NCBI GenBank assembly: GCA_029785235.1
Contig: JAFMAA010000007.1
Location: 1 to 38,845, forward strand
Source of the DNA: Nitrososphaerota archaeon
GTDB taxonomy: Archaea; Thermoproteota; Nitrososphaeria; Nitrososphaerales; UBA183
Reading direction: 5' to 3'
Length of the DNA stretch: 38,845 nt
The notes under the pieces were generated by a model, which searched no databases, was not told the origin of the DNA, and worked only from the letters and a program-made list of their open reading frames with translations. Shown here in pieces: positions 1 to 7,711 of the stretch (the first letter of the stretch is position 1; every line of letters begins with the position of its first letter). Position numbers and translations under genes: made by a program.

Positions 1-359
1 AAGCGATAGTCTCGAGTCCGCTTCTCAGAGCGATGGAGACGGCGGAGGTCGTCACGAAGGTCCTTGGCAAGGAGTCCACGCTCACGAGTGACGACTGCCT
101 GCTTCCAGAGGGCGAACCGAAGGTGGTTTACGCAAGACTCCGTAAGCTGAACAGGGTCGGCAGCGTGTTGCTTGTCTCCACTCAGCCCCTGATCGACAAT
201 CTGATTGCAGATCTCATCGGCGGAAAGTCGAAGGTTGGGCTGTATCAAGGCTCTGTCGCCTGCTTCCAGTGCAAATCTCTCCCCGGCCCGGGGAAAGGGG
301 AGCTTGTCTGGCTCCTTCCTCCCAGTGAGCTCTTCGACGGCAAAGCGTGGCCCCCATGA
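1..359 (+). CDS. SixA-like histidine phosphatase, 5' end cut by window
   Basis: The reading frame is open from base 3, so the gene begins before the window. The first visible residues read SSPLLRAMETAEVV, the second signature of the SixA branch of the histidine phosphatase superfamily (usual form SPxxRAxQTAEI). A later stretch, SVLLVSTQPLIDNLIADL, aligns with the SixA VGHxP strand, but the usual histidine is Gln or Thr here, so the catalytic centre is altered. The N-terminal RHG motif lies outside the window. The family removes phosphate from phosphohistidine or small phospho-compounds in the cytoplasm. The stop overlaps the next start as ATGA, which implies co-translation with the F420-linked genes downstream. 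The family call is fairly sure; the activity is not. Confidence 0.7.
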   Translation, partial: AIVSSPLLRAMETAEVVTKVLGKESTLTSDDCLLPEGEPKVVYARLRKLNRVGSVLLVSTQPLIDNLIADLIGGKSKVGLYQGSVACFQCKSLPGPGKGELVWLLPPSELFDGKAWPP

Positions 360-970
360 GCGCACCCGTTGACTCTGAGAGGGGAGGACGTGCGATAAGG
401 GTCGGCATAATCGGGTTCGGCGAAGTGGGGGGCGCCCTGAAGGCAGGAATCGAGAAGTTGGCGGCGTATGAAGTAAAGGCTGCACCGCACGACCGCAAGC
501 TGGTCAGGGATGTCGCCGCATGGGGAGAAGTAATCATCCTCGCCGTTCCAATTTCCGCAGTCGGCGAAGTCGTGAAGGAGATGGGCGAGAGCGTCAAAGG
601 GAAGATATTAGTCGACGTCACCAACGACTTTGGTGACGAGCCTCCCGTAAAGAGCCGAGCCGAAGAACTACAGGCGAATGCTCCCGATACGAAGGTGGTG
701 AAGGCCTTCAACACAGTCTTCGCCAAGCACATGAGAACCGGGAAGGTGGGCGGCGAAGCCATCAGCCTTTTCGTAACGGGGGACGATCCCGACGCGAAGC
801 GGCGGGTCATGAATCTTGGTCGGGCCATAGGGTTCCTGCCTGTGGACGCAGGTCCCCTGAAGAACTCCCGCTGGATAGAGTCGCTCGGAGTCTTGAACGG
901 CAAGCTGGGTTATGGGACGTCTAATTACGGTGCCGACATCGGCTTCAGGGTGATTGGAGCATCGGCATGA
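356..970 (+). CDS. NADPH:coenzyme F420 oxidoreductase-like protein
   Basis: The protein has an N-terminal Rossmann fold with the dinucleotide motif GIIGFGEVGG near residues 18-26, then ILAVPISAVGEV, VDVTNDF and VVKAFNTVFA, the block order of F420-dependent NADP reductases (Fno/NpdG). These enzymes pass hydride between F420H2 and NADP+ in the cytoplasm. About 204 residues matches the family. ATG 356 is chosen because it overlaps the preceding TGA as ATGA; a GTG at 347 in the same frame is possible. The stop again overlaps the next gene by ATGA, so three genes are stacked without spacers. A relative of the family acting on another substrate cannot be excluded. Confidence 0.82.
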   Translation: MSAPVDSERGGRAIRVGIIGFGEVGGALKAGIEKLAAYEVKAAPHDRKLVRDVAAWGEVIILAVPISAVGEVVKEMGESVKGKILVDVTNDFGDEPPVKSRAEELQANAPDTKVVKAFNTVFAKHMRTGKVGGEAISLFVTGDDPDAKRRVMNLGRAIGFLPVDAGPLKNSRWIESLGVLNGKLGYGTSNYGADIGFRVIGASA

Positions 971-1467
971 CTTCCCGCAAGAATGGACCGCCCCATCGTG
1001 TTCGGCCAGAGTTCCCCCCCGAATGGCATGTGCCTAACGACCCGAAGAAATGGATTACCTGGGAACATGCGAACGGGAAGCTGGAGCAGGAGGAGATATA
1101 TTGGGTGTCTACTACGCGCCCAGACGGCCGGCCTCACGCCGCTCCTGTCTGGGGGGCATGGTCGGACTGCATCTTCCACTTTGAAACCGACCCTCGATCA
1201 GTCAAGGGCGTCAACCTCTCCAGGAACCCGAGAGTCGTCATACACCTACAGGACGGAGGCGACACAGTAATCGTCGAAGGCACAGCCTCGATTGAGCGGT
1301 CCGCCTCGGAGCTGAAGAAACTGCAGGCACACTACTCGAAGAAATACGGTTACACGCCCTCATGGTCCGAGGAATCAGGTCAAGTTGTCTATCGAGTGGT
1401 TCCCAAGGTAGCCCACGCATGGAAGAACCCACGAATGCACAGAAGCTTGGTCAAGTTCGTGTTCTGA
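967..1467 (+). CDS. F420/FMN-binding split-barrel (PNPOx-like) protein
   Basis: This 166-residue protein has the pyridoxamine 5'-phosphate oxidase-like split barrel: YWVSTTRPDGRPHAAPVWG, a core strand FHFETDPRSVKGVNLSRN, then VVIHLQDGGDTVIVEGTA. This is the usual pattern of the flavin/deazaflavin oxidoreductase group. Such proteins bind FMN or F420 and reduce small substrates. Its start overlaps the stop of the F420:NADP reductase-like gene (ATGA), so the neighbour may supply reduced F420 for it; that link is inference. The closing part, VVYRVVPKVAHAWKN, is typical of the F420-binding group. Substrate unknown. Confidence 0.8.
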   Translation: MTSRKNGPPHRVRPEFPPEWHVPNDPKKWITWEHANGKLEQEEIYWVSTTRPDGRPHAAPVWGAWSDCIFHFETDPRSVKGVNLSRNPRVVIHLQDGGDTVIVEGTASIERSASELKKLQAHYSKKYGYTPSWSEESGQVVYRVVPKVAHAWKNPRMHRSLVKFVF

Positions 1468-1756
1468 CGACGGCTTTGGCCCCAGCAGACGGAAGCACTC
1501 GAATTGTTCCGGGCGAACGTTTCTCGGCTTCGATGGGACGGAAACCCTTCGCCGCCCCAGAGCCCCACACTTCATGGAAAAGCGGCCGGGAAAATGAAAG
1601 CTAGACTGCCTGATCCGCGTGGGTGTCCGAGGGTTCATCCCCGGACATGTGTCCTTGACAAAACCGTCTCAGATTTGGGAAGCAGATCCCAGACCGACAC
1701 GACGTGGATTTCCAGGGTCGCCGGATGCACCGCAGGCCAGGCTAAGCGGGTAACGG

Positions 1757-2349
1757 TTGGGATGGGTCGCTCACGCGGGGATTGTAGCGGACCTCGTCGG
1801 CAACATCATGCGGACAGGGCGGGTATGCTACGCCCAGTTCCCCGCTCCTGTCGACCTCCACGCTCTGGTCAGGCTGCCCGGACCAACTCACTGGTTGAAA
1901 GCGGAGCAGCATCAGGGGTGTCGTCTGCATTCATGCTGCTTGCGTGCGAGCAAACTCGAAAGGAACCTCGCACTCCATCGATCTCCCCGTACCGAGGACC
2001 AAACGTAGAGGGGAGGAGTCCTGGGCAATCCGGCGCTGGAATGACATCAGGGTGGGCCGTGCCTGCCAGTCTCAAGCGGGGGTGGGACCTGCGACAGGGA
2101 AGGAGCGAAGTTCTTCTGAAACCTCTTCTCAAGGAAATAAGAACGCTCGACTTCTACTGCCATGAAAGCCCCGTGGACCACGCCCGTTTCGAGTTCGAGA
2201 TGAGGACGATAGGAGAACACCTTGGTCCCGGATCGCTGGTCGTAGTGGATAACACAGACAGAAGTGCCTTCGACAGGGCCGCCAATAGGTCCGGCGCGTC
2301 CCCGGAACCCGTGCCTCGCCGCGTACACGGAGACCACCCCTATCCATAG
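1757..2349 (+). pseudogene. decayed class I SAM-dependent methyltransferase
   Basis: Recognisable pieces occur in order but in different frames. VDLHALVRL (about 1850-1880) is followed by SLVESGAASGVSSAFMLL, a glycine-rich SAM motif, about 1890-1950. KGTSHSIDLPVPRTK follows in another frame (about 1955-2000). From about 2050 comes PASLKRGWDLRQGRSE, then LDFYCHESPVDHARFEFE and GPGSLVVVDNTDRSAF to about 2275. The last three match the C-terminal half of the Methyltransf_24 type (usual DFFxHDSxHSYE and GGxLLxDD). At least two frameshifts separate the pieces, and the true C-terminus is lost. No substrate can be named. It converges with the pilin-like fragment on the other strand. Confidence 0.6.
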
Positions 2350-2665
2350 CAGCACCGACCCGAGGAAGAGCCGCTCCTCCGCCGCCGGAGGTCACCGACG
2401 AATACGCGAGTTGAAGCTGAGAGGAGCCTCCTGTAATGGAAATCGACAACGAGGTGAACGGCATCCCCCCGGTGTTGACGACCTGGGCGTCGACAGTGGT
2501 GAAGCCCGACGCCCCGACTGTAATGGAAAGCGAAGGCGAAAGCCCTGCTTGGGGCCTCATGTACGACGTCACCGCGACGTAGTACACTGCCGAACCCACC
2601 ACGGCGAGGGAGATGGTCAGGATGGTCGCTATGATGGTGCTGATGGCCTTCTTGTCACATGGCAC
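2129..2665 (-). pseudogene. archaeal type IV pilin-like N-terminal fragment
   Basis: From a GTG at 2665 the frame reads a short leader with two lysines followed by KAISTIIATILTISLAVVG, a class III (prepilin) signal with one hydrophobic helix as in archaeal pilins and archaellins. A beta-rich stretch follows (SLSITVGASGFTTVDAQVVN, then MPFTSLSISITGG) to about 2390. After that the frame stays open to 2129 but is arginine-rich and not pilin-like, and it runs into the convergent methyltransferase remnant. The gene therefore probably lost its C-terminal part by frameshift. A pilin would be cleaved by a prepilin peptidase and assembled at the cell surface. A longer start at 2764 is possible but unlikely. 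Confidence 0.5.
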
Positions 2666-2802
2666 GACAGAGTCCGTGGGAGAACATTCCGTCAGGATAA
2701 AACGGGAGACCCACTTTCGCGGTCTCTCCTCCCTTCCGCCGGGGTATTGGATAACATGGGGCATTATAGGCAGAAGGGACGACTCTTGGTCTTGAGTCAG
2801 GG

Positions 2803-2991
2803 ATGGCAGCCGAAGCGAGTGAGTATGACAGCGAGTCGGAGATGATTGAAGTGAGCGTTGGCCTGTTCATCGCCGCGATGATGTTAGAGGAAGGGAACGA
2901 AAGGATGTACCTGGAGCATCTCGGGAGGGCCCAGGCTCACCTCACGAGCCTGATTTTGGACGCCGAGATGCACCCTGCACTAGGCCACTAG
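2803..2991 (+). CDS. small acidic hypothetical protein
   Basis: This open frame of 62 residues has protein-like composition: an acidic start (EASEYDSESE), then VSVGLFIAAMMLEEGNE and a mostly helical remainder. No family is recognised. It has no clear ribosome-binding site, and an internal ATG at 2842 is another possible start. It lies between decayed genes and converges on the broken Cys-rich gene. It could be a real small gene or the remnant of a larger helical protein. Confidence 0.35.
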   Translation: MAAEASEYDSESEMIEVSVGLFIAAMMLEEGNERMYLEHLGRAQAHLTSLILDAEMHPALGH

Positions 2992-3034
2992 CCTGACGGC
3001 GATCCCATTCCAAGCCTTGGACGCCAAAAGGGTG

Positions 3035-3173
3035 TCAGAACCGACCTCTGCCGCAAAGGCATTCGGCGCAGGTCGTCAACTTGCCGCAGACTTTGCACTT
3101 CTCGAACGAATGATAGTGCTCGTCGAAGTCTTTTGTCCTCCGGGCACTCCAGGTCGCTCTTGCAGACGAACAT
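3035..3173 (-). pseudogene. frameshifted copy of 45-residue Cys-rich (zinc-ribbon-like) protein
   Basis: Reading from ATG 3173 gives MFVCKSDLECPEDK. A run of four A residues then shifts the frame by one base, after which the other frame gives DFDEHYHSFEKCKVCGK and TTCAECLCGRGRF, ending at 3035. The joined product is almost residue-for-residue the same as the intact protein at 15147-15284, including all six cysteines and the HxxxF-EKC segment. The six Cys and two His could bind one or two zinc ions. The lesion is one extra base in a homopolymer, so sequencing error, real decay or slippage are all possible. Confidence 0.75.
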
Positions 3174-3254
3174 GCGCTACTACTGGCGAAGCCGCGGAGC
3201 CTCGCTTCAAAAGCCTGCGTCAGGCCCCTGTCTCTGCTGCACGTGGGCAGCGGT

Positions 3255-3640
3255 TCAAGCCGTCGTTGGGTTGGGCCTCACCTCCTCAGGCTTCGTCGTG
3301 AAGTACGAGTACTCGATGTCTGTCAGCTTGTTGTAGAAGGGCACCCTCCCCTGCTCGGTGAAGAGGACGCCGAAGCCCCTGTCTGCCCTCTCGACGAAGG
3401 CCCTCTCCTGGTCGCTAAGGCCGAAGATCTGCTGCGCGAGGTCCGAGCCCCCTCCCTGACCGGCCGCGTCCTGGTGGAGGAGGACCTTGGTGGCGCAGGA
3501 CTCGAGGACCGTCTTCCCCTGGCCGTTCATCAGGTCCTCCCCGTACTGGGTCGCCAGAATCAGGGCGATGTAGTAGCACTTCCCCGTCCAGGCCGTCTCT
3601 CACGATGTCCATGGCCTCCGAGAAGTAAAGCCGCCCCCTG
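3255..3640 (-). pseudogene. remnant of VirB4/TraC-like conjugation ATPase, C-terminal part
   Basis: The last 90 residues (3530 to 3255) read TVLESCATKVLLHQD, IFGLSDQERAFVERA, GFGVLFTEQGRVPFYN and SYFTTKPEEV. This is the order seen at the end of VirB4-type ATPases: tolerance loop, glycine-rich strand, final TTxPxE. Upstream, CYYIALILATQYGEDL matches the conserved strand that carries ATQ before it, but it lies in a shifted frame, and LYFSEAMDIVRDGLDG lies in yet another. At least one frameshift has destroyed the gene, and the Walker A region is absent. VirB4 proteins energise type IV secretion, so this is probably a relic of an integrated conjugative element or plasmid. Confidence 0.6.
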
Positions 3641-3864
3641 GACTGGGGTGCTGAGCTCCCTGATCAGGTTCGTGGTGAAGATGACCCACAGGGACATGGA
3701 CGCCAGGAGGATAATGGACCTCCTGACCAAGCCGCTCGATAGGTCGGGGTACTGGGCCTAGAGGGTTTGCCAAACTCAAGTTTCACCCTACTGGGGCATG
3801 ATGCCTACCCCGAAGCCAGTTACGACAATGAAAAAGGAACCCCAAAATTGATTAACGACAGCCA

Positions 3865-5826
3865 ATGCCGGCTGAAGCCGCGATACTAGGTTTGTCTGGC
3901 GAGGAGCGAAAGCTAGCCGCGGTAATGTTCACCGATATGGTCGGCTTCACAGCTCTTACCCAGTCTGACGAGGCGCAATCGCTGGCGGTACTCGAGAGGC
4001 ACAACAGGGTCCTCCGGCCCCTATTCCCGAAGTTCCACGGGAGGGAGGTGAAAACTATCGGGGACTCGTTCCTCGTGGAGTTCGACAGTGCGTTGGACGC
4101 CACCAACTGCGCGGTGGAGATACAGCGCGTCCTCCACGAGTACAACATCTCGTCCAGGGACGAGTGGAAGGTGACTCTGAGGATAGGGATTCATCTCGGA
4201 GACGTGGTCCACTCTGGAGGCGACATCTTCGGCGACGCCGTGAACATAGCGTCAAGGCTTCAGCCACTGGCTGAGCCTGAAGGAGTGTGCATCTCTGAAC
4301 AGGTCTATGACCAGGTGAGGAACAAGATACCTCAGACCTTGGTGAAGCTGGAGCCCCACGACTTGAAGGGAGTCAGGTTCGTTGTAGAAGCGTACAAGAT
4401 GGCGATGCCATGGGAGCACGTGGTCACCTCTTCGGGGGTGGAATCGGACAAGATGCGCATCGCTGTTCTTCCTTTCACAAATCTCAGCTCAAACCCTGAG
4501 GAGGGGTACTTCGCAGATGGGATGACAGAGGAACTCATTACCTCACTCTCGGGCGTGAGGCAACTTACGGTCATAGCGAGAACCTCGGTGATGGGCTACA
4601 AGAGCACAACGAAGAAAGCAAAGGAGATTGGAAAAGAGCTCGAGGCTGGTTCCATACTCGAAGGGAGCGTCAGGAAGGCGGGCAACAGGGTCAGGATAAC
4701 AGCCCAACTCATCGACGCGTCCACAGAGGGGCATCTCTGGGCCCAGAACTACGACAGGGAGCTCGAGGATGTGTTCGCCATACAGTCCGAGATCGCCGAG
4801 AAGGTTGCGGGCGAACTCAAGATCAGACTGGTGGAAGAGGAGAAGCGCGTAATCGAGAAGAAGGCGACGGAGAGTACCGAGGCGTACACATACTACCTGA
4901 GGGGGAGGGAGTTGGTCAGGGAGCTCACGGAGCCCTCACTCAGGCAGGCACTCGGGGTGTTCGAAAAGGCGATATCGCTGGATCCATCCTTCGCCAAGGC
5001 TCACGTCGGGATGGCCGAGTCCTACATGGAATTGGTGAACGGAGGCTATGAGCCCTACGAGCAGGTAATGCCAAAGGCGGAATTATCTGTGAAAAGGGCG
5101 CTACAACTCGATCCCGACCTGGCCGAGGCTCACGCGATTCTTGCGAGCTTCGACTACCAGGAGGATGACACGCACGGGGCCGACGCCGAATGCAACCGTG
5201 CGCTAGAATTGAACCCAAGCCTCCCGGACCCTTACTTCATTCTTTCAAACCTAGCATTTCTCAAGCAGAACGGGGACGAAGGGCTCAGAACCGCTGAAGC
5301 GTGCTACCGCTTGGATCCCGGCCGACCCCGTTTTGTTGAGCGGATGGGGCGCTACTATTACTACATGGGGAGGGAGGACGAGGCTCTCAGGCACTGGGAG
5401 AAGACTACCCAGTTGGCCCCGGCGGGCACATACCGAAGCATGACCGAATATTACCTGTCCAAAGGGGATATTGAGAAGGCGAGGGTGTACTATTCGAAAG
5501 CGGAGAGGCTCGAACCCACGAATCGTTGGGTGACCTGGATGAAGGGTTTCATAGCCGCCAAGGTCGGGGACAGGGAAACCGCGCTCGCTGTTATCAAAGA
5601 GATCGAGGGGGAGAAGCGGGTGGGGTCCACCAATCTTAACGACATCGCCTTCGTTCAATATGCACTGGACGACTTTGACTCCTACTTCGCCTACGTCCAT
5701 AGGGCCCTGGATCAGCACACATTCCAGCCCTGGATGGTCATGTATTCCCCTCTCTTGGCCAAGGGCAGGGACGATGCGAGATATCAGGGGGTCCTGGAGA
5801 AGGTCAAGAAGATGGTCGAAGGATAG
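3865..5826 (+). CDS. class III nucleotidyl cyclase with TolB/FlgO-like and TPR domains
   Basis: The protein has 653 residues in three parts. Residues 14-180 form a class III cyclase domain with the FTDMVGFT metal motif (Asp24), second metal Asp67 in KTIGDSF, transition-state Asn127 and Arg131 in DAVNIASR, and Lys63 plus Asp120 at the positions that select adenine in adenylate cyclases. The expected product is therefore cAMP. Residues 197-320 resemble the TolB/FlgO-like N-terminal domain (IAVLPFTNLSSNPEEGYFADG). Residues 335-650 hold about eight tetratricopeptide repeats. No signal peptide or membrane helix is seen, so it is cytosolic. This architecture is common in bacteria (rhizobia, myxobacteria), so a bacterial origin is likely. 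It stands alone between decayed genes. Confidence 0.88.
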   Translation: MPAEAAILGLSGEERKLAAVMFTDMVGFTALTQSDEAQSLAVLERHNRVLRPLFPKFHGREVKTIGDSFLVEFDSALDATNCAVEIQRVLHEYNISSRDEWKVTLRIGIHLGDVVHSGGDIFGDAVNIASRLQPLAEPEGVCISEQVYDQVRNKIPQTLVKLEPHDLKGVRFVVEAYKMAMPWEHVVTSSGVESDKMRIAVLPFTNLSSNPEEGYFADGMTEELITSLSGVRQLTVIARTSVMGYKSTTKKAKEIGKELEAGSILEGSVRKAGNRVRITAQLIDASTEGHLWAQNYDRELEDVFAIQSEIAEKVAGELKIRLVEEEKRVIEKKATESTEAYTYYLRGRELVRELTEPSLRQALGVFEKAISLDPSFAKAHVGMAESYMELVNGGYEPYEQVMPKAELSVKRALQLDPDLAEAHAILASFDYQEDDTHGADAECNRALELNPSLPDPYFILSNLAFLKQNGDEGLRTAEACYRLDPGRPRFVERMGRYYYYMGREDEALRHWEKTTQLAPAGTYRSMTEYYLSKGDIEKARVYYSKAERLEPTNRWVTWMKGFIAAKVGDRETALAVIKEIEGEKRVGSTNLNDIAFVQYALDDFDSYFAYVHRALDQHTFQPWMVMYSPLLAKGRDDARYQGVLEKVKKMVEG

Positions 5827-5902
5827 CGAGAACTGCCGAACCAAGTGCATTGTAAAGCCCACTTCAATCAACTAGCGAGGCTTGACTTCTCTGGCGTGCT
5901 AA

Positions 5903-5912
5903 CAAATACTAT
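5903..5912 (+). promoter_or_regulatory. TATA-like box upstream of small winged-helix gene
   Basis: The AT-rich string AAATACTATA lies about 45 bases before ATG 5955 in otherwise GC-rich DNA. The spacing fits an archaeal promoter with a short leader. No operator is visible. Confidence 0.35.
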
Positions 5913-5954
5913 ACCTGTTCCGAGAGTTCGACGAGCCCGCAGCGAACCGTGGTT

Positions 5955-6113
5955 ATGGCCGCGGTCCACAAGGGGACCAGGGACTTCCGGAAGCTCCTTG
6001 ACGAGATGGTCAGGAAAGGGCTTGTTATAGAAAAGGGAAGGGGGGTCGAGGCCACCCCCAAGGGGAAGAAATACCTGAAGCTCTACGACGAGATTGCAAC
6101 CCTGCTCGAATGA
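5955..6113 (+). CDS. small winged-helix-like protein or fragment
   Basis: A 52-residue frame reads HKGTRDFRKLLDEMVRKGLV, then IEKGRGVEATPKGKKYLKLY. This is the recognition helix, wing and final helix of archaeal winged-helix regulators, with the usual 'L...GLV...TpKG..YL' pattern. The N-terminal helices expected of the family are missing. The frame is open upstream to 5886 but gives no recognisable helix there, so it may be a truncated regulator. It lies just before the insertion sequence, and the 13-base string TTGTTATAGAAAA occurs inside the gene (about 6022) and again at the edge of the insertion sequence (about 6140). Confidence 0.45.
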   Translation: MAAVHKGTRDFRKLLDEMVRKGLVIEKGRGVEATPKGKKYLKLYDEIATLLE

Positions 6114-6161
6114 ACGCAGTGGGAGCTGCATCCCTCCGATTGTTATAGAAAAACGCGGGGA

Positions 6162-6194
6162 CAGGAGATAGGATTGTGCCCAGATGGGAATGTG
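6162..6194 (+). repeat. left inverted repeat of the insertion sequence
   Basis: The 33-base arm starts CAGGAGATAGGATTG and ends GGGAATGTG. It pairs with the arm at 7490-7521; the only difference is one extra C in this arm. Confidence 0.85.
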
Positions 6195-6271
6195 ATTTGA
6201 TCGATTGTTGAGCATCTGGCCCAATCCGTTTGATGCAGGTCGCCTGAAGGGGCTGCGCCTCCCCTCCAGGC

Positions 6272-7444
6272 ATGAATTCTCTCGAATCCGCTAGGATGGC
6301 GCAGCGACTCGTAGCTGCGGAGGAGGCCTTTCAAAAGGCTACCCAAATCATGTCGACCCGGGTGTCAATACCTGTCTCCGACAGGTACAACGCCCTGTAC
6401 GGGAGGGAGGACCTGCACCGCTCCCTCATGGCTCTCTCCATCGACAACTCCTTCGCAGAGTCTGGGATGAAGAGGCTGGCTGTGGAGTCGGCAGGAGGGA
6501 GGGTGCCATCGGGTTCCTGGGTGAGGGACACCGTGGAGAAGGTCCCCGCGAAGGAGATGCAGGAGATGCTCGCAGGCGCGCTCGGCTCGACCCCGGAGCA
6601 GGTGAGGTCGTTCAGGCTCTTCAACACTCCAGTGATGTGCGCGGCTGACCTCCATGACATACCTCGATACGACAGGGACAGCGACCGCGGGTACCTCCGC
6701 CGTTCGAGGAGGGAGAGGGGGACGAACACGTTCGAGGGTTACGCCACTCTTCAGTGCGTCGAGGAGGGGACGAGGGCCCAGGTCGCGTGCGAGCACGTCG
6801 GTCTCTTCGACGACAAGGAGGACGCGGTGGAGAGGCTCCTTGTCAGCGCCAGGATGGAAGGCGTCGACGTCTCGCTCCTCCTGCTCGACAGGGGCTTCTT
6901 CGGCTCGCCTACGATGGAGATGCTCAGGAGGGACCGCCAGAGGTCCCTGATGCCCTGCGTCCTGACCCCTGGGATCAAGAAGGCTCTTGAGGAATACGCG
7001 AGGGGCGAAAGGGAGATGGTCTCGGACTACACCCTCACGCACCAAGACGTCGAAGGGGCGTCGTTCACCCTTGTCATCTTCCCGAAGGCTGGAGGCGAGG
7101 GGGAGACAGACCCCTGCAAGAAGTACGTCCCCTTCGCCACGAACATCCCGATCGGGGACATCCTCTGGAACGTCAGCAGGCTCCCAAAGGACTACCGTCG
7201 GAGGTGGGGAATCGAGTCCGGCTATGTGGGCGTGGAGGAGTTCAGGGCGAGGACGACCAGCAGGGACCATCCCCTCAGGCTGCTATACTTCTACTACGCC
7301 CTCCTCCTGTACAACGTCTGGCTCATCGCCAACCTGAGCCTTGCAAGAAGATATTGCACCCTCCCGCTCGACGAGCCTGTGATCACCGTCGAGCTGGTCA
7401 AGGGTGACTTCCACCGAGCGATAGCAGACTCCTTCAGAGGATAA
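6272..7444 (+). CDS. DDE transposase (ISH3/IS4-like)
   Basis: The 390-residue protein has the RNase H-fold DDE order: Asp126 in CAADLHDIP (or Asp129), Asp206 in SLLLLDRGFFGS, and Glu315 in YRRRWGIESGY, followed by EFRARTT and RLLYFYYALLLYNVW. The last block is the typical tail of IS4-type and archaeal ISH3 transposases. Length and the about 1.4 kb element size fit ISH3. It cuts and joins the ends of its own element. The frame is intact and all three acidic residues are present, so it may be active. The ATG at 6272 is used; 6296 is an alternative in the same frame. Confidence 0.85.
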   Translation: MNSLESARMAQRLVAAEEAFQKATQIMSTRVSIPVSDRYNALYGREDLHRSLMALSIDNSFAESGMKRLAVESAGGRVPSGSWVRDTVEKVPAKEMQEMLAGALGSTPEQVRSFRLFNTPVMCAADLHDIPRYDRDSDRGYLRRSRRERGTNTFEGYATLQCVEEGTRAQVACEHVGLFDDKEDAVERLLVSARMEGVDVSLLLLDRGFFGSPTMEMLRRDRQRSLMPCVLTPGIKKALEEYARGEREMVSDYTLTHQDVEGASFTLVIFPKAGGEGETDPCKKYVPFATNIPIGDILWNVSRLPKDYRRRWGIESGYVGVEEFRARTTSRDHPLRLLYFYYALLLYNVWLIANLSLARRYCTLPLDEPVITVELVKGDFHRAIADSFRG

Positions 7445-7489
7445 TCAATCTAACCCCAGAGAGGAGGTGAGAAAGAAAGGAAGGAAGGA

Positions 7490-7521
7490 CACATTCCCAT
7501 CTGGCACAATCCTATCTCCTG
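7490..7521 (-). repeat. right inverted repeat of the insertion sequence
   Basis: This is the reverse complement of the left arm at 6162-6194, shorter by one base. It starts 45 bases after the transposase stop. Confidence 0.85.
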
Positions 7522-7610
7522 AGAGAACAGTGGTATTTTTAACGGAAAGCCGCTATGTCAGAGGTGCTTTGGTATCCGGATCCGACGACAAATCCAAGAA
7601 CCGAATGCCC

Positions 7611-7636
7611 CGGGATTCGATTCCCGTCGGGCCCGC
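7611..7636 (+). repeat. tRNA-Lys 3'-end fragment
   Basis: These 26 bases equal the T-arm plus 3' acceptor strand of the tRNA-Lys gene at 38626-38733 (T-loop TTCGATT, then CCCGTCGGGCCCGC), with one extra A in the T-stem. No 5' acceptor, D-arm or anticodon arm lies upstream, so this is not a tRNA gene. It is best read as an old attachment-site copy or a tRNA-derived repeat, in inverted orientation relative to the + strand reading at 38.6 kb. Confidence 0.7.
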
Positions 7637-7711
7637 ACTCACGTTGTTCGGCTCCTTCCTCACCGTCTTAAACTAGTCCAGCATGAATTTCGACTGAATG
7701 ATTAGGCTGAT

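Larger units (their letters stand above)
6141..7545 (+). mobile_element. insertion sequence, ISH3/IS4-like, about 1.4 kb
   Basis: One transposase gene is flanked by long inverted repeats at 6162-6194 and 7490-7521, identical over about 32 positions except for one base gained in the left copy. Outside these, both ends continue toward GTTATAG... and GTTAAAA..., so the outer limits given are approximate. No target duplication could be identified. The intact gene and near-perfect repeats suggest recent arrival compared with its decayed surroundings. Confidence 0.75.

Noticed and set aside
1504..2349. Single 281-codon plus-strand frame
   Set aside because: Only its last 150 codons carry methyltransferase motifs; the first part is arginine/serine-rich and matches nothing, and another motif lies in a different frame. 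Treated as a pseudogene instead.
6365..7270. 301-codon frame antisense to the transposase
   Set aside because: Shadow of GC-rich third positions; proline/arginine/histidine-rich, no family, whereas the sense strand has complete DDE motifs.
6141..7545. Target-site duplication of the insertion sequence
   Set aside because: No matching short direct repeat is present at any of the plausible end positions.
7611..7636. Possible complete tRNA gene
   Set aside because: Only the T-arm and 3' acceptor strand exist; no 5' acceptor, D-arm or anticodon arm upstream.
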